DNA of 64,000 nt from MFD01213-c1 sp963704405 (GTDB lineage Bacteria; Planctomycetota; Phycisphaerae; Tepidisphaerales; Tepidisphaeraceae), in NCBI GenBank assembly GCA_963704405.1, contig OY969903.1, positions 2,232,001 through 2,296,000 of the forward strand, in the 5' to 3' direction. The stretch's first letter is position 1; every line of letters begins with the position of its first letter. The notes beneath the pieces were generated by a model that made no database searches, was not told the origin of the DNA, and saw only the letters and a list, made by a program, of their open reading frames with translations. The translations under genes were made by a program, and so were the position numbers. Below are positions 18,358 through 27,277 of this stretch, in pieces.

Positions 18358-18834
18358 ATGCCTGTCCAGAATCTTGTTGCCCGGGAGCATTCGCTTGTCA
18401 TGCGGCGCGCGGATGTGGCAGAGATTGTCGATTTGCGCCATCGGGTGCTGCGGAAGGGGTTGCCCAGGGAGGAGGCGGTTTTTGAGGGGGATGAACTTGC
18501 GGACAACTGGCATTTTGGCGCTTTTGACGAGGTGGATCACGCCGTCTGTTGCGCGACGTTTCATCGAAGCCAATGGAACGGCCGGGCGGCCTGGCAGTTG
18601 CGCGGGATGGCGACGGATGCTGCTTATCGCAACAAAGGCGTCGGCCGGGCCGTGCTGGGGTTTGCGGAAAGCATCTTGCTGGTGGAAAGCCCGATTCGGG
18701 TACTCTGGTGCAACGGGCGGATCAAGGCGATTCAGTTCTATGAATCGCTGGGATGGAAGATTGCGTCGGAGCTGTTTGATATTCCGACAGCCGGACCGCA
18801 TTACAAAATGGTGAAGGAACTTGGAGTTTCTTAA
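18358..18834 (+). CDS. GNAT-family N-acetyltransferase
   Basis: A 158-residue acetyltransferase fold. The acetyl-CoA-binding motif A is visible in RGMATDAAYRNKGVGRAVLG (pattern R-x-x-G-x-G), followed by the motif B region 'WCNGRIKAIQFYESLGWK', which is the usual N..A..FY...GF segment. The substrate cannot be told. I prefer the start MPVQNLVAREH because the 36 residues upstream look like non-coding translation. Its 3' end lies 28 bp before the SET-domain gene, so the two are probably co-transcribed, with manA following. Confidence 0.8.
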   Translation: MPVQNLVAREHSLVMRRADVAEIVDLRHRVLRKGLPREEAVFEGDELADNWHFGAFDEVDHAVCCATFHRSQWNGRAAWQLRGMATDAAYRNKGVGRAVLGFAESILLVESPIRVLWCNGRIKAIQFYESLGWKIASELFDIPTAGPHYKMVKELGVS

Positions 18835-18862
18835 TTCGGGGATTGAAACCGGCAGGAAAAAT

Positions 18863-19336
18863 ATGAGCCTTGTGATTCGATCGAGTTCGACTGGCCGCGG
18901 TGTGTTTGCGACGGCGAACATATCGGCGGGGACAATGCTGCTGCATTTTACGGGGCCGCTGCTGCGATACGATCAGACGACGCCTCAGACGCTGGCGCTG
19001 CAGATCGGGCCTGACCGATATGTCGGTGAATCGGGCGGTGCGGACGATTGCGTGAATCACTCTTGCGATCCCAATGCGGGGCTTGTGATTGTGGGTGAGG
19101 ATGTGAAGCTATATGCGCTTCGCGATATCGCCGATGGGGAGCAAATCACGTTCGATTATTCGACGACGATGGATGAGGATGACTTTGAATTTGACTGCCT
19201 GTGCGGGTCGGCGATTTGCCGGGGAAGAATCCGTGATTTCAAGCATCTGCCGATGAAACTGAAGCAGCGATACGTTGAGCTTGGGGTTGTGCCGGAATAT
19301 AACCGGCGGCATGTCACTTTATCCTTTGAAGTTTAA
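18863..19336 (+). CDS. SET-domain protein (lysine methyltransferase fold)
   Basis: A 157-residue compact SET-domain protein. Visible hallmarks are GRGVFATANISAGT, the S-adenosylmethionine-binding NHSCDPNAGL, GEQITFDYS with the catalytic Tyr, and a post-SET zinc-type motif FDCLCGSAICRGRI. All key motifs are kept, so methyltransferase activity is plausible, but the protein target in a bacterium without histones is unknown. AGGAAA just before the ATG of MSLVIRSS sets the start. It overlaps the start of the mannose-6-phosphate isomerase gene by 26 bp, which suggests translational coupling. Confidence 0.85.
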   Translation: MSLVIRSSSTGRGVFATANISAGTMLLHFTGPLLRYDQTTPQTLALQIGPDRYVGESGGADDCVNHSCDPNAGLVIVGEDVKLYALRDIADGEQITFDYSTTMDEDDFEFDCLCGSAICRGRIRDFKHLPMKLKQRYVELGVVPEYNRRHVTLSFEV

Positions 19337-20347
19337 GCCGCGGTTTGTGGAAAAGATGTGGGGCGGGCGGAAGATTGAGACGGTGCTGGGCAAGGCGCTG
19401 CCGGTGGGGAAGCCGATTGGGGAGAGCTGGGAATTGTTTGATTTTCCACCGGGGGTGGTGGAGGGGTCGACGGACTGGGTAAGTGCGGAAATTTCCAATG
19501 GGCCGCTGGCCGGTCGATCGCTGCATTCGGTCGTGGAGGAATTCGGGAGGGATTTGACAGGCGACGTGCCGCTTGTGGGCGGGAGGCAGTTTCCGATTCT
19601 GATTAAATTTCTGGATGCGCGCGAAGACCTATCGGTGCAAGTGCATCCGGACCAGGCGTACGCCGATGCCCATGCGGATGCGCATTTGAAGAGCGAGGCG
19701 TGGTATGTCGTTCATCATGATGAGGGAGCGCGGATTTTGAAGGGCCTGGTGGCCGGCGCGTCCCGCGCGGATTTTGAGGCGGCTACGGTGATCGGCGGGG
19801 TGGAGCGATTGATCCAGTCGATCCCGGTCAAAGATGGACAATGTTATTACCTGCCGAGCGGCACGGTGCATGCGCTGGCGCGGGCATATTGGCCGCAGAG
19901 GTGCAGACGCCCAGCGACACGACATACCGGGTGCATGATTTCAATCGCGTTGATCCATCTACCGGAAAGCTTCGCAAACTGCATGTCGAGCAGGCGCTGC
20001 AGTGCATCGATTTCAGCGGCAAGGAAGAGCCGCAGGTTCGGAGTCACGTGGCGGGGCTGCACACGACTGTGACGCGACTGGTAACGAGCCCGTATTTCAA
20101 AATTGAGAAGGTGCGGTTTACAGAAGGGGTTGAGGAAGCTGTCCCGTATGATGAACCGGTCGTCTGGATCGTTCTGGAAGGGAACGCGCAGTTGAAGGTG
20201 GATGGGATGAAGGAGCCGGTCACATTCAAGCGAGGGGATACCGTGCTGCTCCCGGCGGTGATGAAGAATCCGGTGATCAAAACGTTGAGCGACTGCATCT
20301 GGCTTGAAGTGACGTTTCCATTGGAGGGGCAGGAAAGTGGGGAGTAG
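19311..20347 (+). CDS. manA: Mannose-6-phosphate isomerase, class I (frameshifted as written)
   Basis: Interconverts mannose-6-phosphate and fructose-6-phosphate. The N-terminal part has LKFKPRFVEKMWGG, then the zinc-binding QVHPD and KSEAWYVV segments, all typical of the short bacterial type I enzyme. The reading frame breaks at about 19877: '...PSGTVHAL' continues in the next frame as 'GAGILAAEVQTPSDTTYR', exactly as expected for the family, if one G is restored (GG for GGG). After the break, the C-terminal cupin half is intact to EGQESGE. Full length would be about 345 residues. A single-base deletion in a G run is the simplest cause; error and real mutation cannot be separated here. Confidence 0.85.
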
Positions 20348-20369
20348 ACGTCCGATGGCTTTACCGTGA

Positions 20370-20399
20370 TTGTGGAAGTAGACGTGATTTGAGTATGAT
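20370..20399 (+). promoter_or_regulatory. Possible promoter for the SRP RNA
   Basis: A good -10 box (TATGAT, 20394-20399) lies about 10 nt before the predicted 5' end of the SRP RNA. A weak -35 (TTGTGG, 20370-20375) is 18 nt upstream. The placement rather than the -35 supports it. Confidence 0.4.
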
Positions 20400-20408
20400 C
20401 GCTGTTTT

Positions 20409-20534
20409 CCCGCCGTGAAAAGCGGCCGGGTCCGATGCAAGGGTCGGCTGTGAACCAGGTCAGGTCCGAAAGGAAGCAGCCTTAAACAGAACTGGTCTTG
20501 TGCCGTCGTGTACCCGGTCGCTTTTTGCGGCGGG
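20409..20534 (+). ncRNA. ffs: Signal recognition particle RNA (small bacterial type)
   Basis: Contains the conserved SRP domain IV core: GGTCAGGTCCGAAAGGAAGC with the GGAA tetraloop, and an AGCAG asymmetric loop on the 3' side. The ends pair over a long stem: CCCGCCGTGAAAAGCGGCCG against CGGTCGCTTTTTGCGGCGGG. A T-run (TCTTTTTTTG) follows immediately and serves as terminator. It binds Ffh for co-translational targeting of membrane proteins. The exact 5' end is uncertain by a few bases. Confidence 0.95.
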
Positions 20535-20619
20535 TCTTTTTTTGTGTCTGATAGGGCTCAGGGGCAGGAAATGCGGGCGGTTTTATGGGAGGGAGGAATA
20601 AGTTAATCGCGGGGAATGG

Positions 20620-21066
20620 ATGCCCGATAGTGGCTGTATGCGGTTGTCGGCTGAGATATATGACCAGATTGTCGCAGCCCTGAAGTCGGATTCGCAGAAG
20701 GATCTGGACAATCGGCTCGAGCCCCGGGTGGGAATGGCGGGAGAAGCTACGCTGGTGACTGTTCGGGAAGATGGTCGCCAGGTGACGGCGCGCGTGCGCG
20801 TTCGCGATGTATCGCGGAGCGGAATCGGGCTGTATTACAGTTCGCGATTTGTTAAAGATCAGCGGCTGATTATTCAACTTCAAAAAGCGAGTGGTGAATC
20901 GATCTGGCTGGTATGCATAGCCGCATATTGCAGGCGGGTCGAGCCGGATCGGTATTCAGTCGGTGTAAGAATCCGTCAGGTGCTGCGGCCGGAGCAGGTG
21001 CAGCAGGTGGAATCACGCCTGGCGCGGGGGCGGCGAAAGCTGTGCTGGATCCTTCAGAGTCATTGA
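20620..21066 (+). CDS. PilZ-domain protein
   Basis: A 148-residue protein with the two c-di-GMP-binding signatures of PilZ: an RxxxR-like element (RLEPRVG, about 32-38) and DVSRSGIGL (D/N-x-S-x-x-G, about 63-71). It lacks another domain, so it is a stand-alone c-di-GMP receptor or adaptor. An amphipathic N-terminal helix precedes the barrel. The start MPDSGCMRL is used; an ATG six codons later is also possible. The diguanylate cyclase at 48.8-50.1 kb is a potential source of its ligand. Confidence 0.85.
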   Translation: MPDSGCMRLSAEIYDQIVAALKSDSQKDLDNRLEPRVGMAGEATLVTVREDGRQVTARVRVRDVSRSGIGLYYSSRFVKDQRLIIQLQKASGESIWLVCIAAYCRRVEPDRYSVGVRIRQVLRPEQVQQVESRLARGRRKLCWILQSH

Positions 21067-21265
21067 ATTTGGGGAGAGGGACGCGCGGTGTGTTTGTGAG
21101 GGGGGTTTGCGTGGGATTTGCGCGAGTTTGAGTTTGGGGAAGCGGGTGGGATTTTCTTTTAGCGGATAAGAGGCGCAGGCGTGATACGCATGGGGTGTGT
21201 TTTAGTACGTCGCCAGATGGTTTGATGTGGTGAAGCACGTCTTACGCCGGGTTAATTTGGGTGCG

Positions 21266-22027
21266 TCAGCGATTGGCGTACATCATATTTCGCATGGCGA
21301 TCCAGTAGGTATTGAAGAGGTAGATCGCTGAGAGGATTACTTGTGCGGCCAGGGTATACAGATATGTCGTGTATGTTGAAACGGCGGCGGTATTGAGCAG
21401 CCTGGCAGTCAGGAGAAATTGATATCCGACGACGGTGAACGCCGCGGCGGCGGCTATGGGGAGATAGTGGGCGGCGTGATAGTACATGCCGCGGAGCACG
21501 AGGGGATAGGGGAGGCGCAAGCCGCGATAGGTGGCTTCCCATGTAGTGAGTTTCGCAGCGAGTCGCGTGATGCCATCCAGAAAAAAATAGCAGATGGTGG
21601 TGCAGAAAATGAACAGCAGCAGGATCGCGAGAAGATTGAGGCGCGGCGGTCTTGCGGAACCGGCGGATTGCAGGCCGATGGAATACCAGGTGAAGTGGGT
21701 GGTCGCGGCAATGCCAAAGAAGACCGCCGCGATTAGCCAGTGAATTTTTGCAAATTGGCGGGGGGAATGGAGCGAGCCGCGTACTGCGAAAGTCTGATAA
21801 AAGTGCTTTGGACGGACGATGAGTTGCAGCGTTGTACGAAAGAAATTGGCGCTTGCGTGGCCGGGGTTTTCCCAATCGGGGTTTTTGCGGTTGTGACCGG
21901 TGCTTTCGGAGATAGGCTGGCCGCACTCGGGGCAGCGGCCGTCAGGTGGAAGGCCGCTTAAAACATATCCGCACCGCTCGCAGAGCATGTCGGTCATCTC
22001 GGGAACGCGTGGGGCAATGCGCGGCAT
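21266..22027 (-). CDS. Zinc-ribbon multi-pass membrane protein
   Basis: A 253-residue protein of unknown function. Cys16, 19, 32 and 35 form a zinc ribbon of the form CERCGYVLSGLPPDGRCPEC, frequent in planctomycete membrane proteins. It is followed by four or five hydrophobic segments (WLIAAVFFGIAATTHF, LLAILLLFIFCTTICYFF, YLPIAAAAAFTVVGYQF, LYTLAAQVILSAIYLF). The start MPRIAPRVPEM is set because upstream codons do not look conserved. It is divergent from the lipoprotein gene by 62 bp, so the two may share a regulatory region. Confidence 0.7.
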   Translation of the reverse strand: MPRIAPRVPEMTDMLCERCGYVLSGLPPDGRCPECGQPISESTGHNRKNPDWENPGHASANFFRTTLQLIVRPKHFYQTFAVRGSLHSPRQFAKIHWLIAAVFFGIAATTHFTWYSIGLQSAGSARPPRLNLLAILLLFIFCTTICYFFLDGITRLAAKLTTWEATYRGLRLPYPLVLRGMYYHAAHYLPIAAAAAFTVVGYQFLLTARLLNTAAVSTYTTYLYTLAAQVILSAIYLFNTYWIAMRNMMYANR

Positions 22028-22089
22028 TGAGATATGGTATACTTCCAGAAGGCGGGTTGTCAGTCGGCGGATTCGCAGGAGATGAGGCC

Positions 22090-22749
22090 ATGCGACGGAT
22101 GGTGACAAGTCGGACGGTGGGTGTGTCGCCTGTATGGCGACTCAAGCAACGATCTGCGGTCTTGTGCCTGGCGACCTTGCCGGCCTTTGCGCTGCTGTCC
22201 TCAACCGGCGGCTGCGATCGATCGAAATCCGCTTCAATCGCAACACAGGCAAGTGATGGATCATCGGCAGGGGGGGCAACGATGCCCGCCACTTCGCCAA
22301 CGACGCGACCAGCGGCGGTGCTGACGATCAATGGCAGCGCAGTGCAGTTTCCACCGGCCAAACTGGTGCTGACGAAGAAGGCGGGGGGATTGGAAGCCAT
22401 CCTTTGCAGCGACGATCCGCCGACCGCGATCGAACCGAACTATCGCGGGAACAGCTTCATGATCGAGATGAAGTTGGATATTGATGATCCGGCGGACCTT
22501 CCCTCGGCGGTTTGGGAATTCAAGTCGCCGAGCAACGATCTTCAGGATTCGACGACCGGAATCTTCCTCAATGGCGCACGGCGGCAGATGCAGCCTTCGG
22601 ATGTGAAGGTGACATTTGCGAAGGAAGGGGATGTGGTGGCCGCGTCGATTGCGGGGACATTTCTGATCTTCGAATCACACGATGTTGCCGGGCCGGTGCA
22701 GAAAGCGGAAGTGAAGGGAAAGCTGGAGGCGGCGGTGAAAGAGCAGTGA
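22090..22749 (+). CDS. Putative lipoprotein, hypothetical
   Basis: A 219-residue exported protein. A basic N-terminus and hydrophobic segment (LCLATLPAFALLSSTGGC) end in a lipobox-like Cys, followed by a Ser/Thr/Ala-rich linker. The remaining domain (about 75-215) looks beta-rich (LTINGSAVQFPPAKLVLTKK, VAASIAGTFLIFES), with no catalytic motif visible. It may be an envelope-associated binding or structural domain. AGGAGA lies about 7 nt before the ATG. Confidence 0.65.
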   Translation: MRRMVTSRTVGVSPVWRLKQRSAVLCLATLPAFALLSSTGGCDRSKSASIATQASDGSSAGGATMPATSPTTRPAAVLTINGSAVQFPPAKLVLTKKAGGLEAILCSDDPPTAIEPNYRGNSFMIEMKLDIDDPADLPSAVWEFKSPSNDLQDSTTGIFLNGARRQMQPSDVKVTFAKEGDVVAASIAGTFLIFESHDVAGPVQKAEVKGKLEAAVKEQ

Positions 22750-22781
22750 GTTCAGGGTGGAAATGAGTTCAAGGTGGAAAT
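22748..22781. repeat. 17-bp tandem duplication
   Basis: Two adjacent copies of GAGTTCAGGGTGGAAAT (second copy with one A/G change) begin within the stop codon region of the lipoprotein gene. Their significance is unclear; slippage duplication is likely. Confidence 0.6.
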
Positions 22782-22872
22782 GCGCAGGGGTTTGGATTCG
22801 CCTGCCGATAGCAACGGCGGACTAACACAACGGGCATACAGCAGCCGCGAAATTCGGTTTGACCGATCGCGC

Positions 22873-23253
22873 TTACGCCATCGCTTTGGGCAGATGGCGT
22901 TTCACCCGCGTCAGCAGATCATCAAAACCAAAGGTGGCTTTTGGCACCAGGTCCTGGATCTTCAGTTCGCGGGCGCGGGTGATCAGGAATTGATCGTCCG
23001 TCACTCCCGTCAGCACGATCACCGGCAGCTCGCTCCATCGCTCGCTGCGGCGAATCATCCGCAGCAGCGTGACGCCGTCCATTTCCGGCATCATCAGATC
23101 GAGCAGCACGAGATCGGGCGTATGGTCGTACATCAGAGCCCACGCATCGCGGCCATGCTCGGCGCGCAATACAGTGAACCCTTCGTACTCCAGTAACTTT
23201 GCCACTGCTTCCCTGGCCAGAGCCGTATCGTCCACAACAATGATCGTCGGCAT
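22873..23253 (-). CDS. Single-domain response regulator (CheY-like)
   Basis: A 126-residue stand-alone receiver with complete active-site residues: Asp8 and Asp9 (VVDD), the phosphoacceptor Asp52 (LVLLDLMMPEMDG), Thr82 (VIVLTG) and Lys105 (LVPKATF). There is no output domain, so it acts by protein-protein contact or as an intermediate in a phosphorelay. No kinase adjoins it. It diverges from the glutamate dehydrogenase gene with about 190 bp between starts. Confidence 0.92.
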   Translation of the reverse strand: MPTIIVVDDTALAREAVAKLLEYEGFTVLRAEHGRDAWALMYDHTPDLVLLDLMMPEMDGVTLLRMIRRSERWSELPVIVLTGVTDDQFLITRARELKIQDLVPKATFGFDDLLTRVKRHLPKAMA

Positions 23254-23444
23254 AGAAGTGTGCCTCCCAGCGGAAACACACTCTCCTCTCTTGAGGCGGT
23301 TTGGTCAACCAGTAATGATTGCAGGAATCTTTGGATGGCTTCCCCGACGGGCCGGAATCGTCAACTCGTGGCATCGCAGGTTCCTGCGCCGGCGGCAGGG
23401 GTTTGCTTTGTGGTGAAGGGTTTCACCGGGTACAACAGCCTTTC

Positions 23445-24731
23445 ATGACGGTCCCCACCACTGATCGGTTGTCACCCAAATCCGAAGAGCATTCCAAGTT
23501 CTGGCAAAACGCGCATTTTTATTTCGATCGCGTGTACCAGACGATGAACCTCGACCCTGTATGGCGGACCGTGCTGTCTTCGCCGAAACGGGTGCTGACC
23601 GTGTCATGCCCGGTGAAGATGGACAACGGGTCCATCCAGGTATTCACGGGTTATCGCGCACAGCACAACAATGCACGGGGGCCGTTCAAAGGGGGCATTC
23701 GCTACGACAGCTCTGTCAATCGCGACGAGGTGCTGGCGCTGGCGATGCTGCAGACCTGGAAAAATGCCTTGGCTGACCTGCCATTTGGCGGGGCCAAAGG
23801 CGGTGTCGTCTGCAATCCCAAGACGCTTTCAGTCGGTGAAAAAGAGCGGCTGACCCGACGATATACCAGCGAGATCATGCCGATCATCGGCCCGCACCAT
23901 GACATTCCCGCGCCGGATGCCGGCACCGATTCCCAGGTAATGGCATGGGTGCTGGATACCTATTCCATGATGGCAGGCTATCAGGCTTTGGGGGTGGTTA
24001 CGGGCAAACCAATCTCGCTGGGCGGCAGCGTCGGGCGCGAGGAGGCAACCGGCCGCGGGGTGATGAATATCCTCCGCAAATTCCTGGCGACGCAGAATAA
24101 ATCCATCGAAAACCTTCGCATCGTCGTGCAGGGTTTTGGCAATGTCGGTTATCACACCGCCCGCCTCATTGACGAGCGCGGCGGGAAAGTCATTGCCATC
24201 AGCGAACGAACGGGCGGCATCTTCAACGACCACGGAATCGATGTCCCTGCCGCCGGTCTTTACTACCGCGAAAATGGGACGCTGGAAGGTTTTCCCGATT
24301 GCCAGGAGATGACTACTGAGGAAGTCCTGACCTGCGAATGCGATGTGCTGATCCCCGCCGCCATGGAAAATACGATTGATGCCAATATCGCCCCGGATGT
24401 GAAAGCGCGCATTATGGTCGAAGCCGCCAACGGTCCCACAACTCCGGAAGCCGATGATATTCTCCGCGACAATGGTGTGACGGTGCTCCCGGATATCCTC
24501 GCCAATGCAGGCGGTGTGACCGTCAGCTATTTCGAATGGGTGCAGGGCCTTGAAAACTTCTTCTGGGACAAAAAACGGGTTGAAGACGAATTGCAGCGGA
24601 TGATGGAAAAGTCCTTCGACGCCGTCAACGCCAAAGCCGACGAAGCCGATTGCGACTACCGCACGGCGGCCTACACAATCGCCATCGGCCGAGTCGCCGA
24701 GTCGTGCCGCCTAAAGGGGCTCTTCCCCTAA
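23445..24731 (+). CDS. gdhA: Glutamate dehydrogenase
   Basis: A 428-residue hexameric-type glutamate dehydrogenase that interconverts glutamate with 2-oxoglutarate and ammonia. Visible motifs are KGGIRYDSSVN, the catalytic-lysine segment LPFGGAKGGVVCNPK, DIPAPDAGTDSQVMAW, and a Rossmann fold with GFGNVGYHTARLI. The length is that of the roughly 420-residue NAD-type or archaeal-like group rather than the 450-residue NADP enterobacterial form. The start MTVPTTDRLS is chosen because the roughly 40 codons upstream have no family match. No strong ribosome-binding site is seen. Confidence 0.95.
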   Translation: MTVPTTDRLSPKSEEHSKFWQNAHFYFDRVYQTMNLDPVWRTVLSSPKRVLTVSCPVKMDNGSIQVFTGYRAQHNNARGPFKGGIRYDSSVNRDEVLALAMLQTWKNALADLPFGGAKGGVVCNPKTLSVGEKERLTRRYTSEIMPIIGPHHDIPAPDAGTDSQVMAWVLDTYSMMAGYQALGVVTGKPISLGGSVGREEATGRGVMNILRKFLATQNKSIENLRIVVQGFGNVGYHTARLIDERGGKVIAISERTGGIFNDHGIDVPAAGLYYRENGTLEGFPDCQEMTTEEVLTCECDVLIPAAMENTIDANIAPDVKARIMVEAANGPTTPEADDILRDNGVTVLPDILANAGGVTVSYFEWVQGLENFFWDKKRVEDELQRMMEKSFDAVNAKADEADCDYRTAAYTIAIGRVAESCRLKGLFP

Positions 24732-24810
24732 TCACATCTCCCAACAGCTCTTCGGCGATCCACGAAAAGTGCCGAAGTCGCCCTTCTTTAATTCAGATTT
24801 CAGACTTTTC

Positions 24811-25501
24811 TCACATCCCCTGGCTCCGGGGATTCACAAAAATGTTGTCATGCCCCGGCACGATCAAATCGGCGATCTCATACACTTCTGCCATCGCCTC
24901 CTGAGCCGCCTTGATATCCTGGCTATCGGGCAAAACCTGCCCGGCCAGAAAGTGATCGAGCGTCGGCACGGCGTCGCCTGTGATGAGCGTGCTGGTCAGC
25001 GCGGTCGTAACCAGCAGCCCGCAAGTCCCCGGTGTATACCCGGGCAGCGGAAACAGGTCGATATATTCCGCGATCTTATCGTCGGCTGGTTTGAACGATT
25101 CAATCTGATGAAGTTCAGCCCGCATCTGCGCGATCGATATCATCCTCCGGCGCCTGCTCGATCAAGTGCCGCAACTGCTGACGAGCGGATTGCTGCTCCA
25201 TCTCATGGATATAGACCTTTGCCTTGCTGAAGAGGGCCAGGCCCGCTCGATGCGCGGGGCGGGAATTGGTCAGGAATATGGTATCGATCGCGTCGGGCTT
25301 TAATCCGGTCCGCTCAAAAAGGCGTGCGCCGATCGCCGCCGGCGGGAGGCCGGGGTCAACCAGGACATTGCGTTTTCCCGAGCGTATTAATGTAGTTGTC
25401 GCATGAGGCGTCCGCACGACCTCCGATTCATTCCACAGCCGGTTGCGGCTGAGCGTGCCTATGCTGATGATGTCCAACCGAATTGATCCCTTTGATGCCA
25501 T
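24811..25501 (-). CDS. MBL-fold metallo-hydrolase-like protein (frameshifted, degenerate)
   Basis: Metallo-beta-lactamase-like protein in two frames. The first (about 25115-25501) starts MASKGSIRLDIISIGTLSRN and has LVDPGLPP; the second (about 24811-25143) has LFPLPGYTPGTCGLL, LITGDAVPT and DLIVPGHDN. The frames meet near 25135-25150 (LIEQAPEDD to ISIAQMRAELHQ), implying one extra base or two missing. The HxHxDH metal site is replaced by NSRPAHRAG and the second site His by Tyr (PGYTPG); only the last Asp and His remain. So either it is a pseudoenzyme family with a local sequence error, or a decaying gene. Divergent from the lipoprotein gene. Confidence 0.6.
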
Positions 25502-25620
25502 GCCGAACAGCGTAAGAGGAACTGATGCAAACGAAAAGCGGCGAGGTTCGTTATCCGTCCTGCGAGAACGCCGCGGGTCAATCTTTGCCATTTAAGGCGT
25601 GCTTCAGCAGACCGCGAAAA

Positions 25621-26619
25621 ATGGGCGTGCTGAAGCACGCCCTGCTGTTGCCGCTGTGGTTCGCCTTCGCTTTGGCCGGCTGTGCGGCGTCAGGTCCCAA
25701 GCTGGTCTATGAAGGCCCGCCAAGTCCTGCCGATGTAACGACCTCTCCCTGGGCGTTTAAGAATGATACAGGCGCCATTCTTAAAACCCGCCACTACGAC
25801 ATTTATACAACTGTTGATGATCCCGAAGTCCGCAGTTCAGTTGCCCAGGTGATGGAGGGCGCGCTCGCCGAGTATCAGAAAATCGCTCCCGGCGTGCCGG
25901 TGACGGATAAGCCGATGGAATGTTATCTGTTTGCTAACCGGCAGGAATGGGCCGAGTTTACGAAGAAGCGCACGGGGCCTGACGCCGGCGTTTATCTCCA
26001 GATCAATCGGGGTGGCTATACCATACGCGATTGGTATGTCGCCTATTACGTCGGTGAGGCGGCGACCTGCTCCGTCGCCGCCCATGAAGGGTGGCACCAG
26101 TTTGTCTCCCGCCACTTCAAAGGTCGGATGCCCCCGTTTCTGGAAGAGGGGATCAGCACGATGTTTGAAGATATTCAGTGGAAAGATGATCTGCCGCGAT
26201 GGAACCTGGGGGTCAATCGCAATCGCGTCCAGTCGCTTCGCCATGTGATTGAGAGCAATTCGATTTATCCGCTGGGAGAACTTCTGGGGATGCACGCAGG
26301 CAATGTCGTCAATCAGTCCGGCAATCATATCGAGGCGTTTTATTCTGAGAGTTGGGCCTTCGCCACGTTTCTCTGGGATGCGGACAACGCGAAATACCGG
26401 CCCGCCCTTCGGCAATTGATGTCGGACATCGCTGATGGAAGCGTTTTTGATCCTTCGGGCGTCCACAAAAATGCGAACCAGGCGTGGAACCCCAGCGGGG
26501 TTAAACCCATGCTGGAACACTATCTCGGGATGCCTCTGGATGCGATCGACGCTGAATATCAGAAGTACATTCGGAAGGTCGCGTACGATGATTACAACGC
26601 ACAGTGGGGTAATAGTTAG
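25621..26619 (+). CDS. Lipoprotein with HExxH (DUF1570-like gluzincin fold)
   Basis: A 332-residue lipoprotein. The signal ends LAGC with Cys21 as the lipidation site. The HExxH motif HEGWH (155-159) and an 'EEGISTMFED' segment downstream fit zincin-type metallopeptidase-like proteins of DUF1570 type. The length and the two elements about 25 residues apart support a metal-binding fold, though peptidase activity is not shown. The start MGVLKHALLL is chosen because it gives a clean signal peptide. It presumably acts in the envelope. Confidence 0.7.
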   Translation: MGVLKHALLLPLWFAFALAGCAASGPKLVYEGPPSPADVTTSPWAFKNDTGAILKTRHYDIYTTVDDPEVRSSVAQVMEGALAEYQKIAPGVPVTDKPMECYLFANRQEWAEFTKKRTGPDAGVYLQINRGGYTIRDWYVAYYVGEAATCSVAAHEGWHQFVSRHFKGRMPPFLEEGISTMFEDIQWKDDLPRWNLGVNRNRVQSLRHVIESNSIYPLGELLGMHAGNVVNQSGNHIEAFYSESWAFATFLWDADNAKYRPALRQLMSDIADGSVFDPSGVHKNANQAWNPSGVKPMLEHYLGMPLDAIDAEYQKYIRKVAYDDYNAQWGNS

Positions 26620-26731
26620 AACGTTTTCGCGCTTCGACGCCAGCGATTGACCCAACTCATCAGTATAATCTTCTGTCGCGGAGAAAAGTTTAACGTTGGC
26701 CTGCGAGAAGTACCTTGCTAAGATTGCATTT

Positions 26732-27076
26732 ATGCTGTCCGATCGGCATGCGGAACATTCGACGCAACACCTGTCCCACCCAGGGCACGCGCACGCCAGC
26801 GGCCCATGCCGTCGCCGCCAGTGTTACTTTACGGGCCGGGTTCAGGGGGTGGGTTTCCGGTATACCGTCAAGAATATCGCCTTGCAGCACAACATCAGCG
26901 GATATGTAAGAAACCTCGCTGACGGCCGCGTGGAACTGGTCATGGAAGGGCCGGATGAGGAAATGGATCAGGTTGTTGAAGCGGTCAATAGCCGCATGAA
27001 CGACTACATCAAGCAGGTAGACCTTAATACCACTCCGGCAACCGGCGAGTTTGACTACTTCAACATCCGTCACTGA
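26732..27076 (+). CDS. acyP: Acylphosphatase
   Basis: Hydrolyses carboxyl-phosphate bonds of acyl phosphates. Both family signatures are intact: GRVQGVGFRYTV with the catalytic Arg, and GYVRNLADGRVELVMEG with the catalytic Asn. It is 114 residues from MLSDRHAEH, about 25 longer at the N-terminus than a minimal acylphosphatase; the extension is His/Ser-rich and may be an over-extended start. Confidence 0.92.
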   Translation: MLSDRHAEHSTQHLSHPGHAHASGPCRRRQCYFTGRVQGVGFRYTVKNIALQHNISGYVRNLADGRVELVMEGPDEEMDQVVEAVNSRMNDYIKQVDLNTTPATGEFDYFNIRH

Positions 27077-27277
27077 CTTCTTCTGCAACTTTCCCTCCGC
27101 AAAACACTTCCATTTTTAACTCGCGGCGTTCAAGAGGGGCTTATTGAGCGGACATTGTGCGTTTGCACTCAACGGCATTAAAAGCAACGGACAACTGACC
27201 ACGGACAAATGGACATTTGAACACTCAAAAGCCAACTCTTCCCTTAAGCCAGGTAAAAACCTAAACTTCTCCGACCC

